Notes: generated by a model from the letters alone, not told the origin. A DNA stretch of 64,000 nucleotides from Frondihabitans sp. PhB188 (GCF_003752365.1 NZ_RJUO01000001.1:310001-374000), one strand, 5' to 3'. Shown: positions 8,386 through 17,414, counted from the stretch's first letter. Made by a program: numbers and translations.

Positions 8386-10167
8386 GTGAGCTTCACTGCC
8401 CCCATCCAGACGCCCGGACTCACCCTCGACCCGCAGTGGTATCGGCGGAGCGTGTTCTACGAGGTCATGGTCCGCTCGTTCGTCGACAGCAACGGCGACG
8501 GGGCGGGCGACATCGCCGGGCTCTCGTCGCGGCTCGACTACCTGCAGTGGCTCGGCATCGACTGCCTCTGGATGCCGCCGTTCTTCCAGTCGCCCCTGCG
8601 CGACGGCGGCTACGACATCTCGGACTACAAGGCGATCCTCCCCGAGTTCGGAACCCTCGACGAGTTCCGCGACCTCGTCACCAAGGCCCACGAGCGCAAC
8701 ATGCGCATCGTCATCGACATGGTGATCAACCACACGTCCGACCAGCACGAGTGGTTCAAGCAGTCGCGCGAAGACCCCGACGGCCCGTACGGCGACTTCT
8801 ACACGTGGAGCGACACCGACGAGAAGTACGAGAACATCCGCATCATCTTCGTCGACACCGAGGAGAGCAACTGGACGTTCGACCCCGTGCGCCGCCAGTT
8901 CTTCTTCCACCGGTTCTTCTCGCACCAGCCCGACCTCAACTTCGAGAACCCGAAGGTGCACGAGGCCGTCTACGACGTGATCCGGCACTGGCTCGATCTC
9001 GGCGTCGACGGGATCCGCCTGGACGCGATCCCGTACCTCTACCAGTCCGACGACGGCAACGGCGAGGGCGAGCCCTCGACCCACGAGTTCGTCAAGAGGC
9101 TCCGCACGATGGTCGACGAGGAGTACCCCGGCCGCATCATGATCGCCGAGGCCAACCAGTGGCCCCGCGAGGTGGCGGCGTTCTTCGGCACCGACGACGA
9201 GCCCGAGTGCCACATGGCGTTCGACTTCCCGGTCATGCCGCGCATCTTCTACTCGCTGCGCTCGCAGGACGCCGGCGAGCTCAAGCGGATCCTGTCCGAG
9301 ACGACCGACGTTCCCGAGAGCGCGGGGTGGGGGGTGTTCCTCCGCAACCACGACGAGCTCACGCTCGAGATGGTCAGCGAGGAGTACCGCCAGGCCATGT
9401 ACGGCTGGTACGCCTACGACCCGCGGATGCGATCGAACATCGGCATCCGCCGGCGCCTGGCGCCGCTTCTCGACAACTCGCGCGCCGAGCTGGAGCTCGC
9501 CCACGCGCTCCTCTTCGCCCTGAAGGGCTCGCCGTTCCTGTATTACGGCGACGAAATCGGCATGGGCGACAACATCTGGCTCAACGACCGCGACGCGTCG
9601 CGCACGCCGATGCAGTGGACGCCCGACCGCAACGCCGGCTTCTCGACGGCCGACCCGGGCAAGCTGTACCTGCCGGTCGTCCAGTCGCTCGTGTACAACT
9701 ACTCGCTGGTGAACGTCGAGAGCCAGCTGGCTCAGTCGCGCTCCCTGCTGCACTGGATCCGCAACGTCATCCACGTGCGCAAGGCCCATCCCACGTTCGG
9801 GCTCGGCACCATGGAGGTGCTCGGCACGAACCACGGGTCGACTCTCGCCTTCGTCCGCTCGTACCAGGGGTCGGGCACCGACTTCGGCGACGCCGCCGAG
9901 GAGGTGCTGTGCGTGTTCTCGTTCGCGCACAACCCGGTGTCCGTCACCGTCTCCGCTCCCGAGCTGGCCGGCCGGACCCTCACCGACCTGTTCGCGGGCG
10001 GGGCGTTCCCGAGCTTCGACGCGGAGGGCAACGTCACGCTGACGCTCGGCACGCAGGCCTTCTTCTGGCTGCACGTCGGGCCGGCACCCGTTCCCGCGCT
10101 GCCGCCGTCGTCGATCCCGGTGTCGTCGACCTCGGAGCCCACGACCCCGGTCGCCCCTGGCGAGTGA
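8386..10167 (+). CDS. treS: Maltose alpha-D-glucosyltransferase / trehalose synthase
   Basis: A 593-residue GH13 enzyme interconverting maltose and trehalose. The catalytic set is visible: nucleophile Asp213 (DGIRLDAIP), acid/base Glu255 (IAEANQWP) and the third Asp323 (RNHDEL). Its length matches TreS without the maltokinase fusion seen in some actinobacteria. The GTG start has AAGGAG five bases upstream. A Pro/Ser/Thr-rich 30-residue tail ends the protein. With glgA and glgC elsewhere in the window it points to trehalose-glycogen exchange; maltokinase and glgE are not in the window. Confidence 0.93.
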   Translation: MSFTAPIQTPGLTLDPQWYRRSVFYEVMVRSFVDSNGDGAGDIAGLSSRLDYLQWLGIDCLWMPPFFQSPLRDGGYDISDYKAILPEFGTLDEFRDLVTKAHERNMRIVIDMVINHTSDQHEWFKQSREDPDGPYGDFYTWSDTDEKYENIRIIFVDTEESNWTFDPVRRQFFFHRFFSHQPDLNFENPKVHEAVYDVIRHWLDLGVDGIRLDAIPYLYQSDDGNGEGEPSTHEFVKRLRTMVDEEYPGRIMIAEANQWPREVAAFFGTDDEPECHMAFDFPVMPRIFYSLRSQDAGELKRILSETTDVPESAGWGVFLRNHDELTLEMVSEEYRQAMYGWYAYDPRMRSNIGIRRRLAPLLDNSRAELELAHALLFALKGSPFLYYGDEIGMGDNIWLNDRDASRTPMQWTPDRNAGFSTADPGKLYLPVVQSLVYNYSLVNVESQLAQSRSLLHWIRNVIHVRKAHPTFGLGTMEVLGTNHGSTLAFVRSYQGSGTDFGDAAEEVLCVFSFAHNPVSVTVSAPELAGRTLTDLFAGGAFPSFDAEGNVTLTLGTQAFFWLHVGPAPVPALPPSSIPVSSTSEPTTPVAPGE

Positions 10168-10183
10168 TGTCGGCGGCCTCTCG

Positions 10184-10189
10184 TAGGCT
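10184..10189 (+). promoter_or_regulatory. Candidate leaderless -10 box of the exonuclease gene
   Basis: TAGGCT ends six bases before the GTG at 10196. No ribosome binding site is visible, which fits a leaderless start. Confidence 0.45.
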
Positions 10190-10195
10190 GTCCGT

Positions 10196-10921
10196 GTGAG
10201 TGAAGCTGCAGTCGGCCCCGTCCCCGTCCGCTGGTGGGACGGCCTCGGCGTGTTCGACCTCGAGACCACGGGTATCGACGTCGAGACCGCCCGCATCGTG
10301 ACCGCGCACGTCGGCATCATCGACTCCACGGGCGAGTCCATCGCCCATGGCGAGTGGATCGCCGACCCCGGTGTCGAGATCCCCGAGCAGGCCGCAGCCG
10401 TGCACGGCGTCACCACCGAGCGCGCCCGGGCCGAGGGGCGGCCTGCCGTCGAGGTCGTGGCCGAGATCATCGCCGCCCTGCGCGCCGTCTTCGAGCGAGG
10501 CGTGCCGCTCGTCATCTACAACGCCCCCTACGACCTCACCGTGCTCGACCGCGAGGCCAAGCGCCACGGCCTCGAGCCGCTGGCCGACGCGCTCGCCGCG
10601 GGCGCCTGCGTCATCGACCCGCTCGTCATCGACAAGGCCGTCGACAGGTACCGCAAGGGCAAGCGGACGCTCGAGGCCGCCGCCGCGTACTACGACGTCG
10701 TCCTCACCGACGCCCACGACGCCGGAGCCGATGCGATCGCCGCCGGCCGCGTCGCTCAGGCGATGGCTCGCCGCCACCTCGACACGCTCGACGTCCCCGC
10801 CCCCGACCTCCACACGCTTCAGGTGGGCTGGTGCGCCGACCAGGCAGCGAGCTTCCAGGAGTACATGCGGCGCAAAGACCCGACGTTCATCGCGTCGGGC
10901 GACTGGCCTGCGCGGCCGTAG
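10196..10921 (+). CDS. DEDDh 3'-5' exonuclease (DNA polymerase III epsilon-like)
   Basis: A 241-residue exonuclease-domain protein: ExoI DLETTG with Asp21 and Glu23, ExoII in YNAPYD, and ExoIII with the His-x-Asp pattern near DAHDAGADA. These residues bind the two catalytic metal ions. It is a stand-alone exonuclease, so proofreading, repair and RNA turnover are all possible. Its final codons lie in a 27-bp tandem duplication. Convergent with the XRE-cupin regulator. Confidence 0.85.
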   Translation: MSEAAVGPVPVRWWDGLGVFDLETTGIDVETARIVTAHVGIIDSTGESIAHGEWIADPGVEIPEQAAAVHGVTTERARAEGRPAVEVVAEIIAALRAVFERGVPLVIYNAPYDLTVLDREAKRHGLEPLADALAAGACVIDPLVIDKAVDRYRKGKRTLEAAAAYYDVVLTDAHDAGADAIAAGRVAQAMARRHLDTLDVPAPDLHTLQVGWCADQAASFQEYMRRKDPTFIASGDWPARP

Positions 10922-10960
10922 CGCGTGTCCGGCCCTGCGCGGCCGTAGCGTACGTCCGGC
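10907..10960. repeat. 27-bp tandem duplication over the exonuclease stop codon
   Basis: Two adjacent 27-bp copies (10907-10933, 10934-10960) that differ at three positions. The first contains the exonuclease stop codon; the second lies in the spacer before the convergent regulator gene. Confidence 0.7.
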
Positions 10961-10969
10961 TCTGCGCCG

Positions 10970-11521
10970 TCAGCCTTTCCCGCCGCTGACGAGCAGCACG
11001 CGTGTCACGGCGGGCGCGTCGTCCGGCACCCGCCAGGCGTGCGGCGCGGTCGCCTCGTGCCAGAAGGACTCCCCTGCGACGAGGCGCACCGGCGCGTCCT
11101 CGCCGACGGTGACGTCGAGCGTCCCCTCGATCACGTGAACGACGTCCTCGCCCTCGTGCGCGTACGCCGGCTCGTCGACGTGCCCCGGGGCGAGTTCGAA
11201 GAGATACGACTCGAGGGCGGAGCCGGGCCCACCGGCGATGAGCCGGGCCGACCCCGTCGAGCCTTCGCTCGCGGGGAGGTGCAGCGGCGCGTGGCGCGGG
11301 TAGGTGCCGGGCAGCAGATCGGAGGGCTGCACCTCGAGCGCCGAGGCCAGCGCGTACAGGGTCGGCACGCTCGGGTAGATCCGAGCGTTCTCGACATTCG
11401 ACAGGAACGGCTGCGACACCCCGGCGCGCCCGGCGAGCTCGCGCATGCTCCAACCGCGCCGGGTCCGCTCGGCGCGGACGGCCTGGCCGATCTCGGCCTG
11501 CAGCTCGTCGGGAGTTCCCAT
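10970..11521 (-). CDS. XRE-family transcriptional regulator with C-terminal cupin
   Basis: A 183-residue regulator: helix-turn-helix of the XRE type at about residues 11-65 (SMRELAGRAGVSQPFLSNVE) and a small-molecule-binding cupin barrel at about 100-180 (HEGEDVVHVIEGTLDV). Divergent from the flavin monooxygenase gene with a 76-bp intergenic region that holds a perfect TGATAAC/GTTATCA palindrome, so it probably represses or activates that gene and itself in response to a ligand bound by the cupin. The ATG at 11521 is supported by the leaderless -10 box. Confidence 0.85.
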   Translation of the reverse strand: MGTPDELQAEIGQAVRAERTRRGWSMRELAGRAGVSQPFLSNVENARIYPSVPTLYALASALEVQPSDLLPGTYPRHAPLHLPASEGSTGSARLIAGGPGSALESYLFELAPGHVDEPAYAHEGEDVVHVIEGTLDVTVGEDAPVRLVAGESFWHEATAPHAWRVPDDAPAVTRVLLVSGGKG

Positions 11522-11527
11522 GCCTCG

Positions 11528-11533
11528 ACCGTA
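11528..11533 (-). promoter_or_regulatory. Candidate leaderless -10 box of the XRE-cupin gene
   Basis: On the minus strand, TACGGT ends six bases before the ATG at 11521, with no Shine-Dalgarno sequence. Confidence 0.4.
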
Positions 11534-11552
11534 GCGCCTCGCCGGTCGAATG

Positions 11553-11571
11553 TGATAACTCTTTGTTATCA
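11553..11571. promoter_or_regulatory. Candidate operator of the XRE-cupin regulator
   Basis: Perfect 7-bp inverted repeat TGATAAC-N5-GTTATCA in the short divergent intergenic region, 27 bp upstream of the monooxygenase start and 32 bp upstream of the regulator start. It is AT-rich against a GC-rich background. Placement suits control of both promoters. Confidence 0.6.
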
Positions 11572-11597
11572 ACCCGCACGACCCGGCAGGAGCCCCC

Positions 11598-12959
11598 GTG
11601 ACCAAGCAGATCTTCCTCGGCGCCTTCGAGGAGCTGACCCCCAACTTCATCAGCAACGCCTGGCACCACGAGAAGGGCGACACGAGCGGCTTCGCCACGC
11701 TCGAGTACTGGCAGGAGATGGCGCGAGAGCTGGACGCGGCCGGCTTCGACTTCCTGTTCTTCGCCGAGGCGATCGGCTACCCGATGAGCGGGGACGACGT
11801 GCCGGAGGTCGTGATCCGCGAGGCCGTCCAGTTTCCCGTCCACGATCCCATGACCATCGTGTCCGGACTCGCGGCCACCGTCGACCGGCTGGGCTTCGTC
11901 GTCACGGCGTCGACGACGGCGCAGCAGCCGTACCTCAACGCCCGCGCCTTCACGACGCTCGATCACCTCACGAAGGGGCGCGTGGCGTGGAACGTCGTCA
12001 CGAGCGACAACCAGGTCGGGCTGGTCAAGCTGCTGGGCCAGCGGGAGGTGACCCCTCACGACGAGAGGTACCGTCGGGCCACGGAGTTCCTGGATCTCTC
12101 TTTCAAGCTCTGGGAGGGGGCCTGGGAGGATGACGCGATCGTGAACGACAAGGCCACGCGGACCTTCGCCGATCCCGCCAAGGTGCACCGGATCAGGCAC
12201 GACGGCGAGTACTTCCACCTCGACGGCTACTATCCGGCGACCCCGTCGGTGCAGCGGACGCCGCTCCTGCTCCAGGCGGGCACCTCGTCGGCCGGGCGCG
12301 CCTTCGCTGGCCGCTTCGCCGAGTGCGTGTTCATCCAGGACCGCGACATCGACCAGGCCGCGGCGACGGTGCGCGACCTCCGGGCCCGCGCCGTCGCGAA
12401 CGGCCGCTCGGCCGACTCGGTCCGCATCATGGACGCCGTCTCGATCGTCGTCGCCGACACCGAGGAGGAGGCCCTCGCGGCTCGCGCCATGCTCGACTCG
12501 ACGCCCTCGCGAGAGGCGGCCGCGGCGCTCTTCATGGGCTGGAGCGGCGTCGACCTGATGAAGTTCGACCTCGACCAGACGCTCGCCGAGGTCACGACCG
12601 AGGTCGGCCAGTCGATGCTGGGCATGTTCCAGCGCGGCGAGGAGAGCCCGACGGTGGCCGAGATCCTCGACCGCATCACCACGTCGATCGGCGGCCCGCG
12701 CCTGACCGGCACGCCCGAGCAGATCGCCGACGAGATGCAGCGCTTCGTCGAGGTGGCCGACGTCGACGGCTTCCTGATCGAGTACACCTACGGCGGCATG
12801 GACACCTACCGCGACTTCATCGACACGGTCATGCCCGTGCTCCGACAGCGAGGGCTCCTTCCCGAGACCCCGCGCGGCGGCACGATGCGCGACCGCCTGC
12901 TCGGAGCCGGCGACCGGCTTCCCGACAGCCACCCGGGGGCGACTCACCGGCGCCGTTGA
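11598..12959 (+). CDS. NtaA/SnaA/DszA-family FMNH2-dependent monooxygenase
   Basis: A 453-residue luciferase-like (TIM-barrel) monooxygenase using reduced FMN supplied by a separate reductase. Typical features are FDFLFFAEAIGYP near residue 50, the NARAFTTLDHLTKGRVAWN block (residues ~115-135, ending WNVVTS), and the ERYRRATEFLDLSFKLWEG segment. Family substrates include nitrilotriacetate, dibenzothiophene sulfone and alkyl thioethers; the substrate here is unknown. Probably controlled by the divergent XRE-cupin regulator. No flavin reductase or transporter is adjacent. Confidence 0.85.
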   Translation: MTKQIFLGAFEELTPNFISNAWHHEKGDTSGFATLEYWQEMARELDAAGFDFLFFAEAIGYPMSGDDVPEVVIREAVQFPVHDPMTIVSGLAATVDRLGFVVTASTTAQQPYLNARAFTTLDHLTKGRVAWNVVTSDNQVGLVKLLGQREVTPHDERYRRATEFLDLSFKLWEGAWEDDAIVNDKATRTFADPAKVHRIRHDGEYFHLDGYYPATPSVQRTPLLLQAGTSSAGRAFAGRFAECVFIQDRDIDQAAATVRDLRARAVANGRSADSVRIMDAVSIVVADTEEEALAARAMLDSTPSREAAAALFMGWSGVDLMKFDLDQTLAEVTTEVGQSMLGMFQRGEESPTVAEILDRITTSIGGPRLTGTPEQIADEMQRFVEVADVDGFLIEYTYGGMDTYRDFIDTVMPVLRQRGLLPETPRGGTMRDRLLGAGDRLPDSHPGATHRRR

Positions 12960-12993
12960 ACCGACTCCACAGCACCGCACAGGAAGGCATCTG

Positions 12994-13032
12994 TAATATC
13001 GATGCACGGGGCGACAGTCGTCCCGTGCATCG
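12994..13032 (+). promoter_or_regulatory. Candidate promoter and palindrome upstream of the ter operon
   Basis: A TAATAT box (12994-12999) is followed directly by an 11-bp perfect inverted repeat (13000-13010 and 13022-13032, CGATGCACGGG/CCCGTGCATCG) that ends 24 bp before the DUF475 start. If the box is the -10, the palindrome overlaps the transcription start and would act as an operator; otherwise it is a leader hairpin. Confidence 0.4.
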
Positions 13033-13056
13033 ACAGACCTGGGGGGCTTCGCAGCC

Positions 13057-14193
13057 TTGTTCTTGAAGACGTTCGGGTGGTCCATGGTGATCACCGTCAT
13101 CGCCCTCGGCATCGCACTCGCCTACGGCGGCCCTGCCGGTCTCGCCGTCGCCGCCATCCTGGGCGTCCTGGAGATCAGCCTCAGCTTCGACAACGCGGTC
13201 GTAAACGCTCGCATCCTCGAGAGGATGAGCCCGTTCTGGCAGCGCATCTTCCTGACGGTCGGCATCCTCATCGCCGTCCTCGGCATGCGGATCCTGTTCC
13301 CGCTGATCATCGTGTCGGTGACATCGGGCCTCAACCCGGTCGAGGCCGTTCAGCTCGCGCTCGAGAAGGGTCCGATCGACACACCCGGCACCTACGCATA
13401 CATCCTCCACGACGCGCACCCGCAGATCGCAGCGTTCGGCGGCATCTTCCTGCTGATGATCTTCCTCGACTTCATGTTCGAAGAGCGCGAGATCCGCTGG
13501 ATCGGCTTCCTCGAGAAGCCCCTGGCGAAGATCGGCAGCATCAACGCCGCCTCCGTCATCGTCGGCCTCGCGGCCCTCGTGCTCGCATCGCTCGCCGCCG
13601 GCGACAAGCAGACGATCGTGCTGATAGCGGGCATCGCGGGCATGATCCTGTACTTCCTGGTCAACGGCCTCGGCGACCTTTTCGATGTCGGCGACGACGA
13701 CGTCGAGGAGGAGAACGGCGAGGGCGAGCTCGACGCCGAGTCGATCGAGAAGCGCGCCGGCCGCGTCGGCGGCGGCAACCGGGAGCTCGGCAAGGTCGTC
13801 GGCAAGGCCGCGTTCCTGCTCTTCCTCTACCTCGAGGTCATCGACGCCTCGTTCTCGTTCGACGGCGTCATCGGCGCGTTCGCTATCACCTCCGACCCGA
13901 TCATCATCGCGCTCGGCCTCGGCCTCATCGGCGCGATCTTCGTCCGGTCGCTGACGGTGTTCCTGGTCCGCCAGGGCACGCTGGATGAGTTCGTCTACCT
14001 CGACCACGGCGCGCACTGGGCGATCGGCGCGCTGTCCGTGATCCTGCTCGTCACCATCACGACCGAGGTGAGCGAGGTAGTCACCGGCCTGGTGGGCGTG
14101 CTCTTCATCCTGGCCGCCTTCATCACCTCCATCATGCGCAACCGCCGCATCGCGGCAGAGGCGCCGACGATCCCCGAGTCGGTCTCCGCCTGA
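13057..14193 (+). CDS. DUF475 integral membrane protein (TerC-like)
   Basis: A 378-residue polytopic membrane protein with about nine hydrophobic segments. Acidic, conserved intramembrane motifs typical of the TerC/DUF475 group occur twice: EISLSFDNAVVNA near residue 40 and EVIDASFSFDGVIGAF near 265, suggesting an internal repeat and metal-ion handling. A strongly acidic cytoplasmic loop (~205-235) separates the halves. The TTG at 13057 is the farthest plausible start, with a GGGGGG about 12 bases upstream; the ATG at 13084 is an alternative. First gene of the Ter operon. Confidence 0.8.
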   Translation: MFLKTFGWSMVITVIALGIALAYGGPAGLAVAAILGVLEISLSFDNAVVNARILERMSPFWQRIFLTVGILIAVLGMRILFPLIIVSVTSGLNPVEAVQLALEKGPIDTPGTYAYILHDAHPQIAAFGGIFLLMIFLDFMFEEREIRWIGFLEKPLAKIGSINAASVIVGLAALVLASLAAGDKQTIVLIAGIAGMILYFLVNGLGDLFDVGDDDVEEENGEGELDAESIEKRAGRVGGGNRELGKVVGKAAFLLFLYLEVIDASFSFDGVIGAFAITSDPIIIALGLGLIGAIFVRSLTVFLVRQGTLDEFVYLDHGAHWAIGALSVILLVTITTEVSEVVTGLVGVLFILAAFITSIMRNRRIAAEAPTIPESVSA

Positions 14194-14266
14194 CACGGCG
14201 AACCGACAGCATCACCCTGCACCGAAGCCTCGAAACCGAAGCACCGAAATCAAAGGAGATCCACCC

Positions 14267-14857
14267 ATGGGCCTGAGCCTCTCCAAAGGACAGACGCTGT
14301 CGCTGACCAAGAACGACGGCGGCGCGCTGAGCAAGGTCCGCATGGGCCTCGGCTGGGACAGCGCCGCGCCGGTGAAGCGCGGCCTCTTCGGTCGCGGCAA
14401 GGCGGCCGAGGTCGACCTCGACGCCTCGGCGATCTTCTTCGACGCCCAGGGCCAGCTCCTCGACAAGGTCTGGTTCAAGCAGCTCGCCAGCAAGGACGGC
14501 TCGGCGAAGCACACCGGCGACAACCTGACCGGCGCCGGCGACGGCGACGACGAGGTCATCCTCGTCGACCTGTCCGCCGTCTCTCCCGCCGTCGCGCAGA
14601 TCGTGTTCGTGATCTCGAGCTACAGCGGCCAGACCTTCGATCAGGTCGAGAACGCCTTCTGCCGCCTCGTCGACGACTCCACCGCCGGCACCCCCGAGGT
14701 CGCCCGGTACGAGCTGACCGACGCCGGAACGCACACCGCCATGATCATGGCGAAGGTGTCGCGCGAGGGCTCCGGCTGGGCGTTCACGGCCATCGGCAAC
14801 CGCGCTACCGGCCGTTCGGTGCTCGACCTCGTCGATCCGGCCGCCCAGGCACTCTGA
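14267..14857 (+). CDS. TerD-family protein (paralogue 1)
   Basis: A 196-residue TerD-domain protein. Members bind Ca2+ and take part in tellurite, phage and stress responses, often near the membrane with TerC. The Ca2+-binding residues are conserved in VDLDASAIFF and in GDNLTGAGDGDDE. It differs from its neighbours by a basic insertion (around residues 35-46, KRGLFGRGK). AAAGGAGA lies ten bases upstream of the ATG. Second gene of the operon, 73 bp after DUF475. Confidence 0.88.
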   Translation: MGLSLSKGQTLSLTKNDGGALSKVRMGLGWDSAAPVKRGLFGRGKAAEVDLDASAIFFDAQGQLLDKVWFKQLASKDGSAKHTGDNLTGAGDGDDEVILVDLSAVSPAVAQIVFVISSYSGQTFDQVENAFCRLVDDSTAGTPEVARYELTDAGTHTAMIMAKVSREGSGWAFTAIGNRATGRSVLDLVDPAAQAL

Positions 14858-14888
14858 ACCTCACCCGCACACGTAGAAAGGCAACACG

Positions 14889-15470
14889 ATGGCAAGCCTG
14901 TCTCTGACCAAGGGCAACAACCTCTCGCTCACGAAGGCCGACCCCGGCCTCACCCGCGCGATGGTCGGTCTTGGCTGGGATCCCCGGACGACCAGCGGCA
15001 CCGACTTCGACCTGGACGCGTCGGCGCTCCTGATCGGCGCGAACGGCAAGGTGCGGTCGAACGACGACTTCATTTTCTACAACCAGCTGCAGACGCCGAA
15101 CGGCTCGGTCGTGCATCAGGGCGACAACCGCACCGGCGAGGGCGACGGCGACGATGAGCAGATCCTCATCGACCTCAGCCTGGTCGAGGCCGATGTGCAG
15201 CGCATCGTGATCACCGTCACCATCGATCAGGGCGACGTACGCGGCCAGAACTTCGGCCAGGTGCGCGACGCGTTCTGCCGCGTCGTCAACGAGGACACCG
15301 GCTCCGAGATCGTCCGCTACGACCTCAGCGAAGACGCCGCTGCCGAGACCGCCATGATCTTCTCCGAGATCTACCGCAACGGCGCGGAGTGGAAGTTCAG
15401 GGCCGTGGGCCAGGGTTACGTGACCGGGCTGCGCGGAATCGCCACCGACTTCGGCATCGTCCTCGACTGA
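14889..15470 (+). CDS. TerD-family protein (paralogue 2)
   Basis: A 193-residue TerD-domain protein with intact Ca2+-binding segments [10 protein letters not shown] and [14 protein letters not shown], and the closing GQGY(x)TGLRGIA motif. Closest in the window to paralogue 3, from which it is separated by a 91-bp C-rich repeat-containing spacer; a recent local duplication is likely. It starts 31 bp after paralogue 1. Confidence 0.92.
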   Translation: MASLSLTKGNNLSLTKADPGLTRAMVGLGWDPRTTSGTDFDLDASALLIGANGKVRSNDDFIFYNQLQTPNGSVVHQGDNRTGEGDGDDEQILIDLSLVEADVQRIVITVTIDQGDVRGQNFGQVRDAFCRVVNEDTGSEIVRYDLSEDAAAETAMIFSEIYRNGAEWKFRAVGQGYVTGLRGIATDFGIVLD

Positions 15471-15499
15471 CGACCCCCTCCACCCGACCCCGTACGACC

Positions 15500-15543
15500 C
15501 GACACCCGATCCCCGACCCGACACCCGACACCCGATCCCCGAC
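15500..15543. repeat. 18-bp direct repeat in the spacer between TerD paralogues 2 and 3
   Basis: Identical 18-bp copies at 15500-15517 and 15526-15543, inside a C-rich, T-poor spacer with repeated CGACCC and CGACACCC blocks. Probably slippage-derived. Confidence 0.65.
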
Positions 15544-15561
15544 ACGACTCAGGAGCATCCC

Positions 15562-16140
15562 ATGGCAGGACTCACCCTCGAAAAGGGCAACAACCTCTCC
15601 CTCACCAAGACCAGCCCCGGCCTCACCATCGCGACCGTCGGCCTGGGCTGGGACCCCCGCACCACCTCGGGCGAGGCGTTCGACCTCGACGCCTCGGCGC
15701 TCCTCGTCAGCGCCTCCGGGAAGGTCCGCTCGTCGGCCGACTTCATCTTCTACAACCAGAAGCAGTCGGCGAACGGCTCGGTCGTCCACCTCGGCGACAA
15801 CCGCACCGGTGACGGCGACGGCGACGACGAGCAGATCTCCGTCGATCTTCGCAGCGTCGAGTCCGACGTCGAGCGCGTCGTCATCGCCGTGTCGATCGAC
15901 AAGGCCGACGAGCGCCGTCAGAACTTCGGCCAGGTCCGCGCGGCGTACTGCCGCGTCGTCGACCAGGACGGCACCGAGATTGTCCGCTTCGACCTCAGCG
16001 AGGACGCCGCGCCCGAGACCGCCATGGTCTTCGCCGAGGTGTACCGCAACGGCGAAGAATGGAAGTTCAAGGCCGTCGGCCAGGGCTACACCACCGGCCT
16101 CGCCGGCATCGCCGGCGACTTCGGCGTCTCCTTCGGCTGA
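15562..16140 (+). CDS. TerD-family protein (paralogue 3)
   Basis: A 192-residue TerD-domain protein with intact Ca2+-binding segments ([24 protein letters not shown]) and the C-terminal GQGYTTGLAGIA motif. AGGAG lies seven bases before the ATG. Nearly collinear with paralogue 2. It precedes the TelA gene by 41 bp. Confidence 0.92.
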   Translation: MAGLTLEKGNNLSLTKTSPGLTIATVGLGWDPRTTSGEAFDLDASALLVSASGKVRSSADFIFYNQKQSANGSVVHLGDNRTGDGDGDDEQISVDLRSVESDVERVVIAVSIDKADERRQNFGQVRAAYCRVVDQDGTEIVRFDLSEDAAPETAMVFAEVYRNGEEWKFKAVGQGYTTGLAGIAGDFGVSFG

Positions 16141-16181
16141 TAGCGCATAGCCCACCACCACCCTTTCTGCGAGGATCAAGC

Positions 16182-17414
16182 ATGGCCACTCCCCTGACTC
16201 CCCCCGACTCGTCCGACCAGGGCGCCGACCTCGTCCTGCGCGCTCCCGACGCGCCCGAGATCGTGCAGGCCGACGACGCCCCCGGCATGGTGCCGGTCCC
16301 CGCGGACCGTCAGGCCGAGATCCAGCGCCAGGCTCGGGAGTTTGTCGACGAGGTCTCCTCGCTCGACGCTCGCAGCCCGGAGTTCACGACGAAGGTCGAG
16401 GGCATCTCGGCCATCGCCGGCACGGAGATGTCGACCTCGAGCAACTTCTCGTCGCGCATGCTCGAGCGCAGCTCCACGTCGGTGGCCGGGGCGAAGCGCG
16501 GCGGCAACAGCTCGCAGGTCAAGGTGGCGAGCACGCTCGGCCAGCTCCGGTCGACGGTCGAAGACCTCACGCCGAACCAGGCCGACCTGGGCGTCGGGCG
16601 CAAGATACTGGGGTTCATCCCGGGCGGCAACAAGCTGGCCAAGTACTTCCAGAAGTACGAGTCGGCGCAGACGCAGCTCGACGCGATCATCAAGTCGCTG
16701 ATGTCGGGTCAGGACGAGCTTCTGAAAGACAACGCGTCGCTCGCGGGTGAGAAGGTGCAGCTGTGGGAGACCATGCAGCAGCTCAGCGAGTACGCCGTCT
16801 TCGCGAAGGCGCTCGATGCGGCGACCGTCGAGAAGATCGACCAGCTGCGTTCGTCGGGCAAGATCGACGAGGCGTCGAAGCTGGAGTCCGACGTGCTGTT
16901 CGCCGTCCGCCAGCGTCACCAGGACATCCTGACGCAGCTCGCGGTCTCGGTGCAGGGCTATCTGGCGATGGACCTCATCCGCAAGAACAACGTCGAGCTG
17001 ATCAAGGGCGTCGACCGGGCGCGTACCACCACCATTGCGGCGCTCCGCACGGCCGTCATCGTCGCTCAGGCCCTCGCCAACCAGAAGATGGTGCTCGATC
17101 AGATCGACGCCATCAACACGACCACGAACAACATGATCCTGCAGACCAGCGAGATGCTGCGCGATCAGACCACTCGCATCCACGAGCAGGCGGCGAGCTC
17201 CGGCGTCAGCGTCGAGACCCTGCAGAAGGCGTTCGACAACGTCTTCGCCACCATGGACTCGATCGACACGTTCCGCGCCCAGGCGGCGAAGAACATGGAG
17301 GGCACCGTCCAGGCGCTCGAGACCGGTATCCAGAAGGCGCGTCCCTACCTCGAGCGCAGCCGTCAGAGCGAAGGAACCGAGCAGAGCACTCAGAGCGCCA
17401 TCGGCCGCTCCTGA
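16182..17414 (+). CDS. Toxic anion resistance protein, TelA/KlaA family
   Basis: A 410-residue soluble, mostly helical protein of the TelA family (tellurite and other toxic anion resistance, phage-response operons). The N-terminal ~50 residues are acidic and disordered-looking; the rest has the family's long helices, with GRKILGFIPGGNKLAKYFQ and the conserved NTTTNNMI segment. The mechanism is not established. The ATG at 16182 has GAGGA eleven bases upstream; the frame runs further 5' but there overlaps TerD paralogue 3. Fifth gene of the operon. Confidence 0.88.
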   Translation: MATPLTPPDSSDQGADLVLRAPDAPEIVQADDAPGMVPVPADRQAEIQRQAREFVDEVSSLDARSPEFTTKVEGISAIAGTEMSTSSNFSSRMLERSSTSVAGAKRGGNSSQVKVASTLGQLRSTVEDLTPNQADLGVGRKILGFIPGGNKLAKYFQKYESAQTQLDAIIKSLMSGQDELLKDNASLAGEKVQLWETMQQLSEYAVFAKALDAATVEKIDQLRSSGKIDEASKLESDVLFAVRQRHQDILTQLAVSVQGYLAMDLIRKNNVELIKGVDRARTTTIAALRTAVIVAQALANQKMVLDQIDAINTTTNNMILQTSEMLRDQTTRIHEQAASSGVSVETLQKAFDNVFATMDSIDTFRAQAAKNMEGTVQALETGIQKARPYLERSRQSEGTEQSTQSAIGRS

